From Clavelina lepadiformis (lineage: Eukaryota > Chordata > Ascidiacea > Aplousobranchia > Clavelinidae): 64,000 bases of DNA. The notes beneath the pieces were generated by a model. The model searched no databases and was not told the origin of the DNA. It was given only the letters and a program-made list of their open reading frames with translations. Shown piece after piece: positions 50,225 to 60,458 of the stretch (positions are counted from its first letter, which is position 1; every line of letters begins with the position of its first letter). The position numbers and the translations under genes are program-made. The DNA lies in the NCBI RefSeq assembly GCF_947623445.1, contig NC_135243.1:17678479-17742478 (forward strand). The letters run 5' to 3'.

Positions 50225-51636
50225 AGCTATAGTATTTATATCTATCTTAATGAAGTATTGTTCTGTGGGACTTGTGCTTTTGTCACAACCAAGCATTGTT
50301 AATTTGGTTCATTGTTCTGTCACAATAAAACAATTGGTAAAATTTGTTCTCGACTTTTCAATTACAGGATTGATGTTGATCTGCACTACGTAGAACAAGC
50401 TGCAGGCTAGGCTAGCAAGGTTGCAAATACTTACAGATTTGTATAGAACAGCTCTTTTAGCAATGTTTTTGTGCCTTTGTGAATGTCAAACCTTGACAAG
50501 TGATTTTTAAGTTACATGTGGTAGGTAGCAGTTTGCGTGTGAAGTGGACAAATTTACTCTGGCCTAGCCTTAGCCTAATTTTAATAACATGTGGTAGGTT
50601 CATTGATTTTTAATAGCTGCACGGCTTAATTTTTTCTTCTTAACTCAGAAATATGCGTGTGAAGTGAAGTGGACAAATTTACTCCAAGGTGAGGTAGGCC
50701 TAGCCTTAGCCTAATGCTGGCAATGGGTGGCAGCATAGGTTTGCAAGGCTGGTTAAGCAGATTGAGAAGAGGTTTTGAAAGTTGTTAAATTTTACGTGAA
50801 GACCTCGTTAGTTGTGAAAAAATATATATCTGGCCGAATTTATCTAGCCTACTTACTTTCTTACCTCTTGTCTGGGTTGTATTCCCAAAATAATAACGTA
50901 CATTGAAGTATTAATTTAAATGCTAGGTTATACAGCAATTTAATCTACATACACTACCAGGCCTGGCGCACTGTAATTAGCACTGGATAATTCACTGAAG
51001 CTTTTTTGCAGACGGACTGTGGACTTGAGCTTAGCTTGTTTAGTCGGAGTCGGCAGTTTCGTGCCTGTAAATTTATATTGTTCATATTAGCAATAGGAGT
51101 GCTTACTGAGCACATGCTAAAATGTCTTTGTGACGTCACGAATGGCAGCCTGCTGGTTTTCATGAGCAACCTGCTATCCGTGACTCACGTGGTTGCCTAT
51201 CGGTATACCACCCTGCTGTTCGTGACGTCGGCAGCCTTTATTTTTTTACTGTTGGTTTTTCGCCGTTGGCTGTTGGGAACTTGGGAGCGAAAAATGTATA
51301 TAAGCTAGGCTAGGCCTAGGCAGAAATGAGGATGTTGTTAGAAGCTGCCTATACAGCTATGCTGTTGCTGAGGCTGCAAGATTCGGAAAATCCGGTATGT
51401 AGTGGAAAATCTGTGATGCAGAGACACATTTAGTTGTGATGTTGTACATTGACACCTCAAGTCAATTGAAGCAGTCGTGCAAAAAACCATAACTACTGGT
51501 ATGTCTGTATGACTGTATGTGATATGTTTGTTTAGATCAAGGGTGTCAAATTGAAATGTAGGATCGCATTTCAAATTTCAGGTAAGATGTGGGCTGCACC
51601 AACATTTCAAAGACGAGCTTTGCCAAATTTTTGTAG

Positions 51637-52566
51637 GCCAATGCTATGATTGATCAGTCATTTATCACTGTGGTGAATGTCCATGAAAACCACTGGTTGT
51701 TGATGGTCAGTAAAATTTGATAAATATTGAAATGAGGAAACTTACTGGCTGACTGCTAACCAATTACAATTTTACTTTTCAGGTTAAAAGCAATGACACT
51801 AAAACTATTTACGTTTATGACTCGTTTGGAAAAGAACCAATGGAATATATTCCTCGAATAAAAAAACACTTTGGGTATCACTGTAGTTGTCATGTTAGCG
51901 CCTGTTTCATAAATATAAATTTATGCAAAAAGTAATTCTATTTGTAAAACAATAGATCATTTTTTCGACACTATTGAAAAACAACATCTGAGTGGAGATA
52001 CTGCTGCAGAAAGCATAACGAACAAAAGGACTTTATGAATTGTGGCCCTCTTGCATTAATGGTAAAGTTTCAAAACACTGTTTTAGTTTTCTATAATCCA
52101 CTTTGGATCCAGAATATTTTTAAACCATTAAATTGTTGTAGGAAGCAGAACGTTATTTGTGCCAAAATTTGTTTGAAGACGCAGATTTCAAAGCGGATTC
52201 AACATCGTGTACTTTGTACAGAGAGAATTTTGGCAACTTATTGCTCAACATGACAGGTAAGCATTATTTCAAGTTCAAACAGCTAGGGTTTAATGGTGCT
52301 ATTGCAGTGCTTTTCTCCTATTTTACATAGAATTAGAAATCATTGTACATAGTGTCGACCATTTTGACAAAATGCTAACGCAATAATGGAACATTCTTGT
52401 AATGTAGATAATTAGATACACCTGTGCTGAATTACAACAATAATATGGAAAGCATGGTTGTTGCTTAATGTGACATGTTTCAATTACATTGTTAGATGAA
52501 AGTTGTTCGGAAAATTACTGTCTGATGTTGCAAAACCACCAAAATCATTTCATGGAGACACAATAA
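51637..52566 (+). CDS. Ulp1/SENP-like (C48) cysteine protease gene, 3' exons, copy 3, apparently intact
   Basis: Five phase-compatible GT-AG exons: 51637-51705, 51783-51874, 52010-52061, 52142-52256 and 52496-52566 (TAA). Exon 1 shown reads ITVVNVHENHWLLM with the active-site His. Exon 2 reads IYVYDSFGKEPMEY with the Asp. Exon 3 reads HNEQKDFMNCGPLALM with the oxyanion Gln and catalytic Cys. Exon 4 ends ENFGNLLLNMT. Exon 5 is a short Cys/His-rich tail (CSENYCLMLQNHQNH). No stop or frameshift in these exons. Upstream exons, including any zinc fingers, were not resolved between 50230 and 51636. C48 enzymes remove SUMO-like modifiers or process precursors; here the gene rides on a transposable element. 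The fold call rests on the H-D-Q-C layout and spacing. Confidence 0.7.
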
Positions 52567-54934
52567 ATTGGGTATGATTCCTATGAAGTATGACAGAAAT
52601 GTGCCATTGGCGCATTTGTTTTTGAACAAGTTGTGTAATGTGATAGTGATAAGAATCCATTAAGCTAATGAAAGTGTGAAATTCAATTCATGTAAATTAT
52701 AAGAGCGATCAATTTTGCTATGAACATTAATTAGTGCAAAGGTTACAGTGCTTGCATTTCCAGGTTTTTGAGGATAAATACATTGAGAGATGTGATGGCA
52801 AAAAAGTAATCCTATGTACTGTTTTCTAAGGTGTCCTATGAAGAATGTAGAAGGTGGTGCCATGAGATTTGTCTGAAAGGTTGCTGTTTAAAGAACACAT
52901 TTACATGTCAGCATCACTAACAGAAAAGTTGATTCATATGCACATTTGTTGTATTATTGTATTATCACATTGATTGTATTCTTTTTCGAAATAACTTTTA
53001 ATAAACATCATCCACAGAAACCTAAGATAAGCAGTTTATAAACGAGGCAAACAGGAAATAAAGTTGAAATATTTTACATGCATCAGAGAAAAAACTGCAT
53101 AAATACCATTTGTGCTTGCAAAGTGCTCGTACTGAACAGAAAAATCCATTAAAATGAAATTGCATAGTTGACAAATAGTTGTTCCAATGGAAGACCGCAA
53201 ACAAACTTGGTACATTTCAATACAACACAGTGCGACAAAAGGTTTTCGCATCAAAATTAAAATGTTCCTTAGTTGATGCTAAACCTTTAAGAACTTTATT
53301 CAAAATCATTCCAAGAAAAGATACGCACCCAAGAGGTTCATGAAAGGGAACTCCGATTTACAATAAATAAAGAAGAAAAGCTGGTGAAAGTTATAATAAA
53401 TAAACAAAGAATTACGGCTTCAGTGAACGCACGATTTGTTGTCAACAACTGCCATAGCCTACTTTCAAGTTGGCCTACCGTCCGTACCTGCACATGTCCT
53501 ACGGTCCAAGGGGCAAAAATAAACAATACTACAAAATAAAGATACTATCAGCAAATCAATATGTGCTACAATATCAGTAGGCTATACTTTGTTAATGTAA
53601 ATTACACTTTGGGTACTTAAATGAATATAATAACTTCTTTTGTGCACTTTTTTTCTGTCTCTTCATTTTCTTTTGTGTAATAATTTTCGGTTGGTTTAAA
53701 GTGCGGATGAAATTTTTGCGAAAAAAAATGTGCGGATGGTTCTCAAAAAGGTTGAAAAGCACTGCGTCTAACACATTCAAAAGTGTACCAATGTGGAAGC
53801 TCAAAGGGTCCTAGGAAATGAAGACTGGGAGGTATCACTTTGTGAGCTGAATGCATTTATAGCATTGCTATATGTACGAGGAGCGTATGGTGGTAAAAAC
53901 TTCCCCCTTCATAATTTTTGGAAAAAAGAATGGGGCGTATCCTTTTTTTAACAAACCATGTCGAGAAATCGTTGTCGTGAAATTATGCGTTTTCTACGCT
54001 TCGACTTGCGCAGCACAAGGTCAGCAAGTTTGCAAACTGACAAATTTGCTCTTATCTCGGATATTTGGAATAGATTTGTAAACAATAGTATCAGTTGTTA
54101 CAAACCTGCGGAAAATATTATGATTGATGAACAGCTGTTTCCAACTAAAGCTCGTTGTAGATTCACCCAATATATGCCAAACAAAACAGACAGTGTGGCA
54201 TAAAGTTCTGGCTGGCGGTCTAAGCCCAAGAAAAGCGTTTGCATTCTTAGTTCTCTGCACCATACTGTTGACTTTGGCACATCTGACAAAAAGAAACCGG
54301 AAACAGTTGAATTTTATAACAAGACCAAATGTGGTGATGACGTGGCTGATGAAATGGCCAGGCAGTATTCAGTCAAGGCAGGTACACGTCGGTGGATTTA
54401 GCAGGAATCAATGCTTATGTGCTGTACAAAAAACGAACAGTTGACAAGGTATCAAGACGAGAATTCATCTTTAAGCTTGCTACAGAACTACGTGAATACT
54501 ACATCGATGAATGATCAAGCAGCAACGCTACGATTGCAAGACCTCACACACTGCCGAGTGCTCTTGAAAACCGAATTGCCAAGAAGCATAAACAGTGTGA
54601 AATAGCTGCAAACTGCACACAAAACAAAACCAAGAAGCGTTGTTTGGAATGTAGCAAATCCGTATGTGATAAGTGTACCGCAACGGAGCTTTTTGAGTGT
54701 ATTAGATGTGCGACAACGCAAATGTGAAAAATCTTCCAATTTCTTGTCCAGATTTTTGCCGATTCCTTGAAATAAAAATACTTTTGGTGGATAAATTGAT
54801 GGAGTTATGTCATACAACTATTAGTTCAATAATTAGGCTGCAAGCACGCAAGACAATTCCTATAAAAAACAAATTTTCGGATAAGCGGTCAAAATGACGG
54901 CTAGTAGCCGTTGAGGGCTAAACGCAACTCTGGC

Positions 54935-55640
54935 CGTTCATTTCGACGTACAATGCCCAATCGACTATCCTTTCAACATCACAGACTTCATGAACCTGTT
55001 CCGGGCAGAAGGACCATTCTTCTACGCCACAAAAAGAAATTTTCGGTATAACTCAGGTCAACCATATCAGAAGAATCTACTCCATCACCTTCAAGCCAGA
55101 ACAAATGCACTTCTTCAAAAAAAGATATACAGGAAAACAACTCATCCATCTACATTCTACATGATGGAACTCAAATCGACATCACGGTGCAAGAGCCAAG
55201 GCTCCCAGCAACAACAATCACCCTCCACCCAATCCCATTTGAAACACCATTGGAAGAAATCACCAATATCGTCACACAAAAACAATGGGGCAAGCTTCTC
55301 CGTCAACAATTAGGTCACTATCGAGACTTCCCGGAGTTTCACAACTCATACCTGCACTTCCTTGTTGAGGACATCAAAGAAAATAATATTCCCGAAAAAA
55401 TTACAACCAATGAAAAGCCAGTTGAAATAATTAGGGTATGCCAACAAGGAAACGAAACAAATGCAATTACTGCAAAGCAATAGGACAGAACATCCAAGAG
55501 TGTCCAAAAAACAACTCCACCAACACAATCCGAGCCGACGGGACAGGGAATCATCTCCTATAGAAATGCCGTTCTCAACACATCCTCCAAAACCATTATA
55601 TACATACATTCCCGGCTCAATTTTTTATTTTTGCCAGCTT
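54935..55640 (+). pseudogene. LINE-B ORF1, copy 1
   Basis: A second zinc-knuckle LINE family, related to LINE-A but distinct. Frames around 54935-55483 read VHFDVQCPID, NITDFMNLFRAEGPFF, then PATTITLHPIPFETPLEEI and LGHYRDFPEFHNSYLHFL. The knuckle region (about 55440-55510) is damaged by a frameshift. The rest of the element is absent. It begins directly after the piggyBac right end. Confidence 0.65.
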
Positions 55641-55819
55641 TGAGATATCATTGCAATATTCGCAAATTGATAAACGTAGACCACGCAGCAGCTAAGTAAC
55701 CGCGTAGCGGACACTATTCAATTATTAATACCTAACTGTCTGCTTCACATATTACACCCAAGTGGTCTGAACATATTATATATATTTTTTATCTGAATCA
55801 ACAATTAGGCCTAAATTTT

Positions 55820-56270
55820 CTCCAGAAAATTCAGACCTCCAGCAACAACCGTCACCCTCCACCCCATTCCATTTGAAACCCCGCTGGATGAAATTGCCAA
55901 TATCGTTACAAAACAACAACGGGTCAAGCTCCTTCGTCAACGTTTTGGTCACTACAGAGATTTTCCGGAGTTTCACAACTCCTATCTCCATCTCCTCATT
56001 GAAGACATCAAGAAGGAAAACATTCCGGAAGAAATAACAATAAACGAAAAGCCAGTAGAAATCATAATACCAAGAAGAGAACGAAACAAATGCAATCACT
56101 GCAAGGCGATAGGACACACCATCCAACAATGTCCCAATCCCAAACGAAACGCCCAACCATCGCAATCTACACAGATTGGACCAGGGAATTCCCATTTCCT
56201 ACAGAAATGCCCTCCTTGGCACATCCCTAAAAAAAATCGTACAATACAAATCAGCAACCAAATCAACAAA
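55820..56270 (+). pseudogene. LINE-B ORF1, copy 2, with intact knuckle
   Basis: Starts within ORF1: RPPATTVTLHPIPFETPLDE, GHYRDFPEFHNSYLHLLIED, then CNHCKAIGHTIQQCP (C-x2-C-x4-H-x4-C). The C-terminal tail is basic and Gln/Asn-rich. The frame reads for about 125 codons without a stop. There is no upstream domain or ORF2. About 89% similar by eye to copy 1 in the shared block, implying recent activity of this family. Confidence 0.65.
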
Positions 56271-56918
56271 CCCACAAGCACAAACCACCCACACTTTGTC
56301 TAAAATTTAACATAATTGTAGATATTTGTGTTTCTGTGAAACTTCCTGCTCAGTAGGCTAAGCCCGAGTGGCACACCTAACTACGCTTTTCAGCGCTACT
56401 TTTTATAGTTTTTAGGTCACGGAACTCAATATAGTGGTCAAACTTACTTCAAATTGTTGTTATAGTGTATTTTTTGCTGTTTTTCGCGCTTTTCTAGCCA
56501 AACACGCGGTTAACCCGAAATGGCAATTTCCCCAATTAATTCTTTGGTAACCGGCCACTGTTTTTTTTAAATTTTGTCGGGATCATCACAATTTCCCAAA
56601 TAAATTGCTCTGCCAACTTCAGCGAATTACTGCTGCGTCATTTTAACTGCAATGGTATTTTTCAAGCAAACCCGCACCTTCCTGTGCCACTTCGACAGCA
56701 ATGAGGTCACCGAAACCTTTGATATCACCTCCTTCATGGAGCTATTTATTGACGACAGTCCATTCTCATCGATTTCCGATAACATTTTCGGAATGGCACA
56801 GATAGACCACAAAGAGAAAATTTACTCAATAACGTTTAAAGCTGATGACGCCTCCAAAGGCGTCATTAAGAAAATGCTAACCAAATACTCTCAACGACAA
56901 CTGATTGCACCAAAAAAT

Positions 56919-57448
56919 GAGAAATGAAATGCAAAAAATTCTATTTGAATAAGGTTATAATAATGACTAGGAGGCAAAAAGCAGCTGGTGAAATGGAAAA
57001 GGTCATCAATGAAGCCAAGGATGGGACAAAAGCACTCGGAGACCTTGGAAGACGAATAGACCAGATTGCTAATGGGCTCGGTGGAATAAAAGAAGAGATA
57101 GAAAGTTTGAAGTCAGCAGCATTCGCCAATGCAGAAAGAGCCGGCGAGTTAGCTGTAAAAAATATCCAATCACATAACCAGACGTCTGAGAATCTCAAAA
57201 TTGTTGGAGAAGAAATCTTAACAAGAAGTGAAAAACTCTTCAAGGACGTCAGCGAAGCTATAGAGTCACTACATCAAAGGCTTTCAGGCCATGAGGCTAT
57301 GCTACGTGCCATCGACGCGAGTGTGAATGCATTGAAAATACTTTTAATCATGTGTTAGAATTGCACAATTCTTGATGTCTGTGTGTGAATTATGTGTATA
57401 TCCATGAAATAATTTGTAATATATTAATGTATGTAAAAAAAAAAAAAA
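56919..57448 (+). mobile_element. Poly(A)-tailed retroposed insert with an open 144-codon frame
   Basis: About 530 bp inserted in LINE-A ORF1 between LIAPKN and GASFRMW; the uninterrupted LINE-A copy at 25490 shows the empty site (AAAGCAAATGGTGCTTC). It ends in 14 A (57435-57448), the mark of L1-style reverse transcription. Frame 56924-57358 (a second ATG at 56963, MTRRQKAAGEMEKV) encodes a hydrophilic helical protein: DLGRRIDQIANGLGGIKEEI, GEEILTRSEKLFKDVSEAI, LSGHEAMLRAIDASVNALK. Long heptad-like runs predict a coiled coil. I do not recognise the family. No AATAAA is seen before the tail. It could be a processed copy of a host mRNA or a SINE-like element with a chance frame; the coding-like composition favours the first. 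Confidence 0.6.
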
Positions 57449-57988
57449 TTGGTGCGTCTTTTCGCATGTGGGTTGACGAACCGGCTCCTCCACCAACTAC
57501 CATCACTCTGTACCCGGTCCCTCTCGACATCCCCGATGAAGAGATTGTATACCTGGTTCGCTCCCAACGTTGGGGCATACTGCGCCGCTTCAAATTCGGC
57601 TCTCATAAGGCGTTTCCACAATTTCATAGTGAATATCTGCATCTGCAGATAGATCAACTCAATGAGGATTTGCTCCCTAGGCAAATTACTATCAACAGCC
57701 AGCCAGTATCGGTGACCCTTCCGGGATCACCTATTCTTAAATGCGCCTATTGTAGGAGCTACGGACATCGCATTCAAAATTGCAATAAAATAAAAAATAA
57801 AAATCCACCTTCCTCCCCGAAACAATCAGCCATCCCTGCAAACGCAACGTGGGGTCAACGGAATACATCGCAGCAGAACTTCAACCAAAACCCATCATCA
57901 ACCCCCTCGCAAGGACCTACCGATGACCCCCCTTCTCAACCTGAGATGACCGGGCTCTCAGCGGTACCAGTGTCTAATACCAACACAA

Positions 57989-58008
57989 CCCCCCCCCCCC
58001 CCCCCCCC
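57989..58008 (+). repeat. Homopolymer C20 tract
   Basis: Twenty consecutive C within LINE-A ORF1, where they encode proline. On the minus strand it is G20 and could form a G-quadruplex; length errors in assembly are likely here. Confidence 0.9.
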
Positions 58009-59000
58009 AATCCGAGAAGCACACTCTTCAACCAGACAACAACGATTCAGAAAACTGGAAAGAAAATCAAAATAACAATAACACTAATAATATAGACCTA
58101 TCCGAATCTGATCAACAGGAATCAGCTTCAACCGGAGCGGACAGCTCGACTGACCTTCAATCAGTTAACTTCCCTTGAAACCTCTGAGGCGGAAAGACGC
58201 ACCAAAAAACAACAAGGAAGTCAACTCAGCATAAATATTTCACAGTCCCCTAGGAAAAGGGGGAACAAATCAACTTTCTATGTCACGACACACACTCTTC
58301 AAAGCCAAATCAGCCAAAACTTCCCACATATACCCATAAGCTCGACCATAGAAATACTTGGAACCACCTTCTCTCAATCGGACGACGACGCTACCTTCAA
58401 TTGGGAAAAAACATTGCTTACCATCAAAAAATTAAACAATCTTCACAAAATGAGAAGATTGTCCATCCTCGGAAGAAAATATATAATCAACTCCCTCTTT
58501 CTACCCCACATCAACCGAACGGCCCTATTCCTACCGCCCACCAAAATCCTCAATCAAATTACCAATATCATCTTCAAATTCTTATGGTATCCAAGAACGT
58601 TAGAACCCCTAGCAAGAAACAAAATGATCTCCCCCATCAATCTAGGAGGTCTCGGAATCTTACATGCTCCCTCCAGGATACAAGCCACCTTTCTATATAA
58701 AATGAAACGCATAACCTCGGACAACAATAAAGACGGCTTTTTCGTCAAGTGGGCAATACATAATATCGGAACAAAATTAATGAAAGTCTATCCAAACTTA
58801 GTCTCCAACACAGTGAAACACCGACCCAATCCAAACAAAACATGGGAAAAAAACTTTACTCTCGTACAATGAAATCTGCAACAACAACTTTCAACTTGAA
58901 GATTCCACCCCCAAACTTCTATACCTCCTACTACTTCAAAAATACCAATCTCCATCCCTGATTCATAACCAAAACCGGGAGATAATCTCCTGGAAAAACA

Positions 59001-59836
59001 TCAATTTAAAACAATTTTCGACTTGGACACCCACCTATCTGAATCAACAATTAGGCCTAAATTTTTTAAATTTTGTTTCCCACCCTGTTATACAATTGTA
59101 ACTGCTTGAGAACTTGTACATTGTGCTTGTTGATCTTAAACGGTGGTTAGGCCTAATTTTTTAAAAGTTGAATTTTTGTTGTTTTTTACACCTTTTGCTT
59201 TTTATATTTCATAAATGGTAAGTAGTCGGAGGTAAGTACATTAATATCTTTGCGCGGTACTACGGTGTAGGGAACCTGTCATTTTTCTGCCCGATCGAAG
59301 GGTGTGATCACTCATATGCAACATCTCCTCCCCTGTATAAACACTTAGTTAAAGTGTATAGGCTAGTTAGGTTAGTCCGGTTTACTCGCTCCGTACAATT
59401 GTGAACGGTTACCATCAGGGATCGTCTGACCTCGCAAAGTTTTTTGCCGATTTGGAGTGCTGGACGGCTGCACAGAGTGCCCGGAAAGACAGTCGCAAGG
59501 ATGTCCTTCACTTCAACCGCGGTGCGAAAGCCAGGTCTCAGTGAAACCGAAGGCGGGGTCGCCGTCGTCGGGACGGTGACCAAACTGAGACCCGGTCTAG
59601 AAGAGGTGCGGCCCTTTGCGCGGCCTTCTGGAAGGACATGAAAGGCACCGTCCGGAAAATTACCGAAGGTTGCGTTAATGGGCTCCGTTTTCATGGTCAC
59701 TGATCCTTTTCCGCCATTTTTGCTAATTTCGGATAACTAAAATGGTATTGATCTCTTTAATTTTGAGTTAACGAGCTTCCACTTATTTGTATCTGTGAGA
59801 AATTTGGCACAGTTAATAATTGCTTCTAAAAACTAG
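59001..59836 (+). other. End of the expanded intron, with a GC-rich patch
   Basis: Bases 59440-59660 are clearly GC- and CpG-rich compared with the rest of the window. A 130-codon minus frame (59308-59700) and a plus frame (DLAKFFADLECWTAAQS...) cross the patch. The plus-strand reading looks LINE-like in composition, similar to the R2-like fragments at 25149 and 27622, but I cannot assign it. The stretch ends at the AACTAG acceptor of the pseudogene's last exon (59837). Confidence 0.35.
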
Positions 59837-59988
59837 ATGAAGAGGGCGATGAAAACCAGAGGCCAGGTAAAATTTCCAGAACAAATAATCGCGAGTTAAG
59901 CGCAATAGGCGATACATCGACAGCGGATGAAGATGAGGGAATTCAGCAACAAAACACTCTTTTTACCCATAACAGTCACACGCTCTGA

Positions 59989-60458
59989 CAGTGTTAATGT
60001 AAAGGTTTAACATAAACTTACAACTTCATTCATATTTCTAGAATGTTTAAACATTTTATTGCTGTTATGCTCAGACAAAGTAAGTCATATTGTTGTTAGT
60101 CTATATTTGATATTTCGTGCTGAAAGTATAAGCTTATAACTTGTACATTGATTTGTATCTTTATTCGGTCATTTACGTGCTTTTAGCTTTAAGGAATGCT
60201 TGAATTTTACCGTTGTAAAGTGTAAAGGAGAAGCGAAATTATTTCTTCAACAAGAAATTTAACAGGATTAAATTCTTTCATTTTGTACCAGCGTAAAATT
60301 AGGAGCAACATTCCATCAAGTGCCTCTCATCCTTCTTACTGCAATGTCACAACCTTGTACATCATGCTTACATGACAGATCCTGCCTAAAGTGCTTTACA
60401 AATTCTAAAATGAGCCAATTTTCACTGAATGGAAGTCATTGTTGCAACAATTCTTCTG
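59989..60458. other. Convergent 3' flanks
   Basis: Shared downstream region of the plus-strand pseudogene and the minus-strand receptor. TTTATT at 60055 and 60157 would be AATAAA-type signals for the receptor gene. The block TTTACCGTTGTAAAGTGTAAA (60207-60227) repeats a block at 17232. Confidence 0.4.

Larger units (their letters stand above)
49534..53766 (+). mobile_element. 4.2-kb element carrying a Ulp1-like protease, inside piggyBac
   Basis: Inverted ends AGTGCTTTTCAACC (49534) and GGTTGAAAAGCACTGCG (53766), flanked by TCTAACAC at 49526-49533 and 53767-53774. GTGCGGATG repeats mark both subterminal regions (49590-49620; 53701-53740). The piggyBac frame resumes after it. It carries the spliced protease gene ending at 52566 and a smaller MITE at 49731-50224. 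No transposase was recognised, so it is either non-autonomous or of a type I cannot name. A CRE-like TGACGTCAC occurs at 51131-51139. A 100-codon hydrophobic frame at 51006-51308 has no recognisable homology. Confidence 0.8.
48665..54917 (+). pseudogene. piggyBac transposase, interrupted by two nested elements
   Basis: N-terminus at 48665 (MSDRRKRFTAQQASAMFRSI, acidic EHDSGEESEFDESD), interrupted at 48869-49251, continued to about 49533 (FQVLFDNHML), interrupted again at 49534-53766, then HIQKCTNVEAQRVLGNEDWE and ELNAFIALLYVRGAYGGKN. From 53958: REIMRFLRFD and ENIMIDEQLFPTKARCRFTQ with the first catalytic Asp, then frame changes (FGIKFWLAV in another frame). The C-terminal cysteine-rich domain KKRCLECSKSVCDKCTATEL...CIRC is intact and ends at 54727. 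A GGCGGTCA-like right terminus (GCGGTCAAAATGACGGC) ends TTGAGGG at 54917, followed by CTAA, perhaps a decayed TTAA site. The left terminus was not found. Not active. Confidence 0.85.
56652..59000 (+). pseudogene. LINE-A copy with the best ORF1, split by a retroposed insert, endonuclease and RT deleted
   Basis: ORF1 opens at the ATG at 56652 (VFFKQTRTFLCHFDSNEV, DITSFMELFIDDSPF, KMLTKYSQRQLIAPKN), is interrupted at about 56919-57448, then resumes (GASFRMWVDEPAPPP, YPVPLDIPDEEI, FKFGSHKAFPQFHSEYLHLQ, CAYCRSYGHRIQNC knuckle) to about 58095. A 20-C run encodes polyproline at 57989-58008. The Ser/acidic tail matches LINE-A copy 1. At about 58300 the sequence jumps to the far C-terminus of ORF2 (TIEILGTTFSQ, RRLSILGRKYIINSLF, NLGGLGILHAPSR, FVKWAIHNIGTKLM). 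The endonuclease and catalytic RT are missing; this internal deletion resembles that in copy 2. Confidence 0.8.
18696..59988 (+). pseudogene. Second MFSD6-like transporter copy, disrupted, last intron 35 kb
   Basis: Paralogue of the gene at 10043. Exons: 18696-18729, 18850-18930, 19067-19315, 19422-19519, 20437-20644, 20810-20972, 21242-21324, 22181-22349, 22588-22773, 24243-24401, 59837-59988. Exons 1-5 are open and in phase, with motif A intact (GAISDKTGRPK) and sequons NAS/NQT in exon 4. Exon 6 is 163 bp against 158, which breaks the frame. Exon 8 carries TAA at 22335-22337 where the intact gene has CAA. Exon 9 has a net 5-bp insertion at about 22742 and reads into TAA. Exons 10 and 11 are open again; the last ends with QQQNTLFTHNSHTL and TGA, homologous to the other copy's tail. 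The intron before it is 35.4 kb and full of transposons. A truncated transcript is possible. That the distant last exon belongs to this copy is inferred from order, strand, phase and homology. Confidence 0.85.

Noticed and set aside
51006-51308. Hydrophobic 100-codon frame suggestive of a membrane protein
   Set aside because: No family recognised, lies in the non-coding 5' part of a transposable element, and the hydrophobicity follows from T-rich sequence.
59308-59700. 130-codon minus-strand frame
   Set aside because: It crosses a CpG-rich patch where stop codons are rare by composition; the opposite strand is equally open, and no domain is visible.
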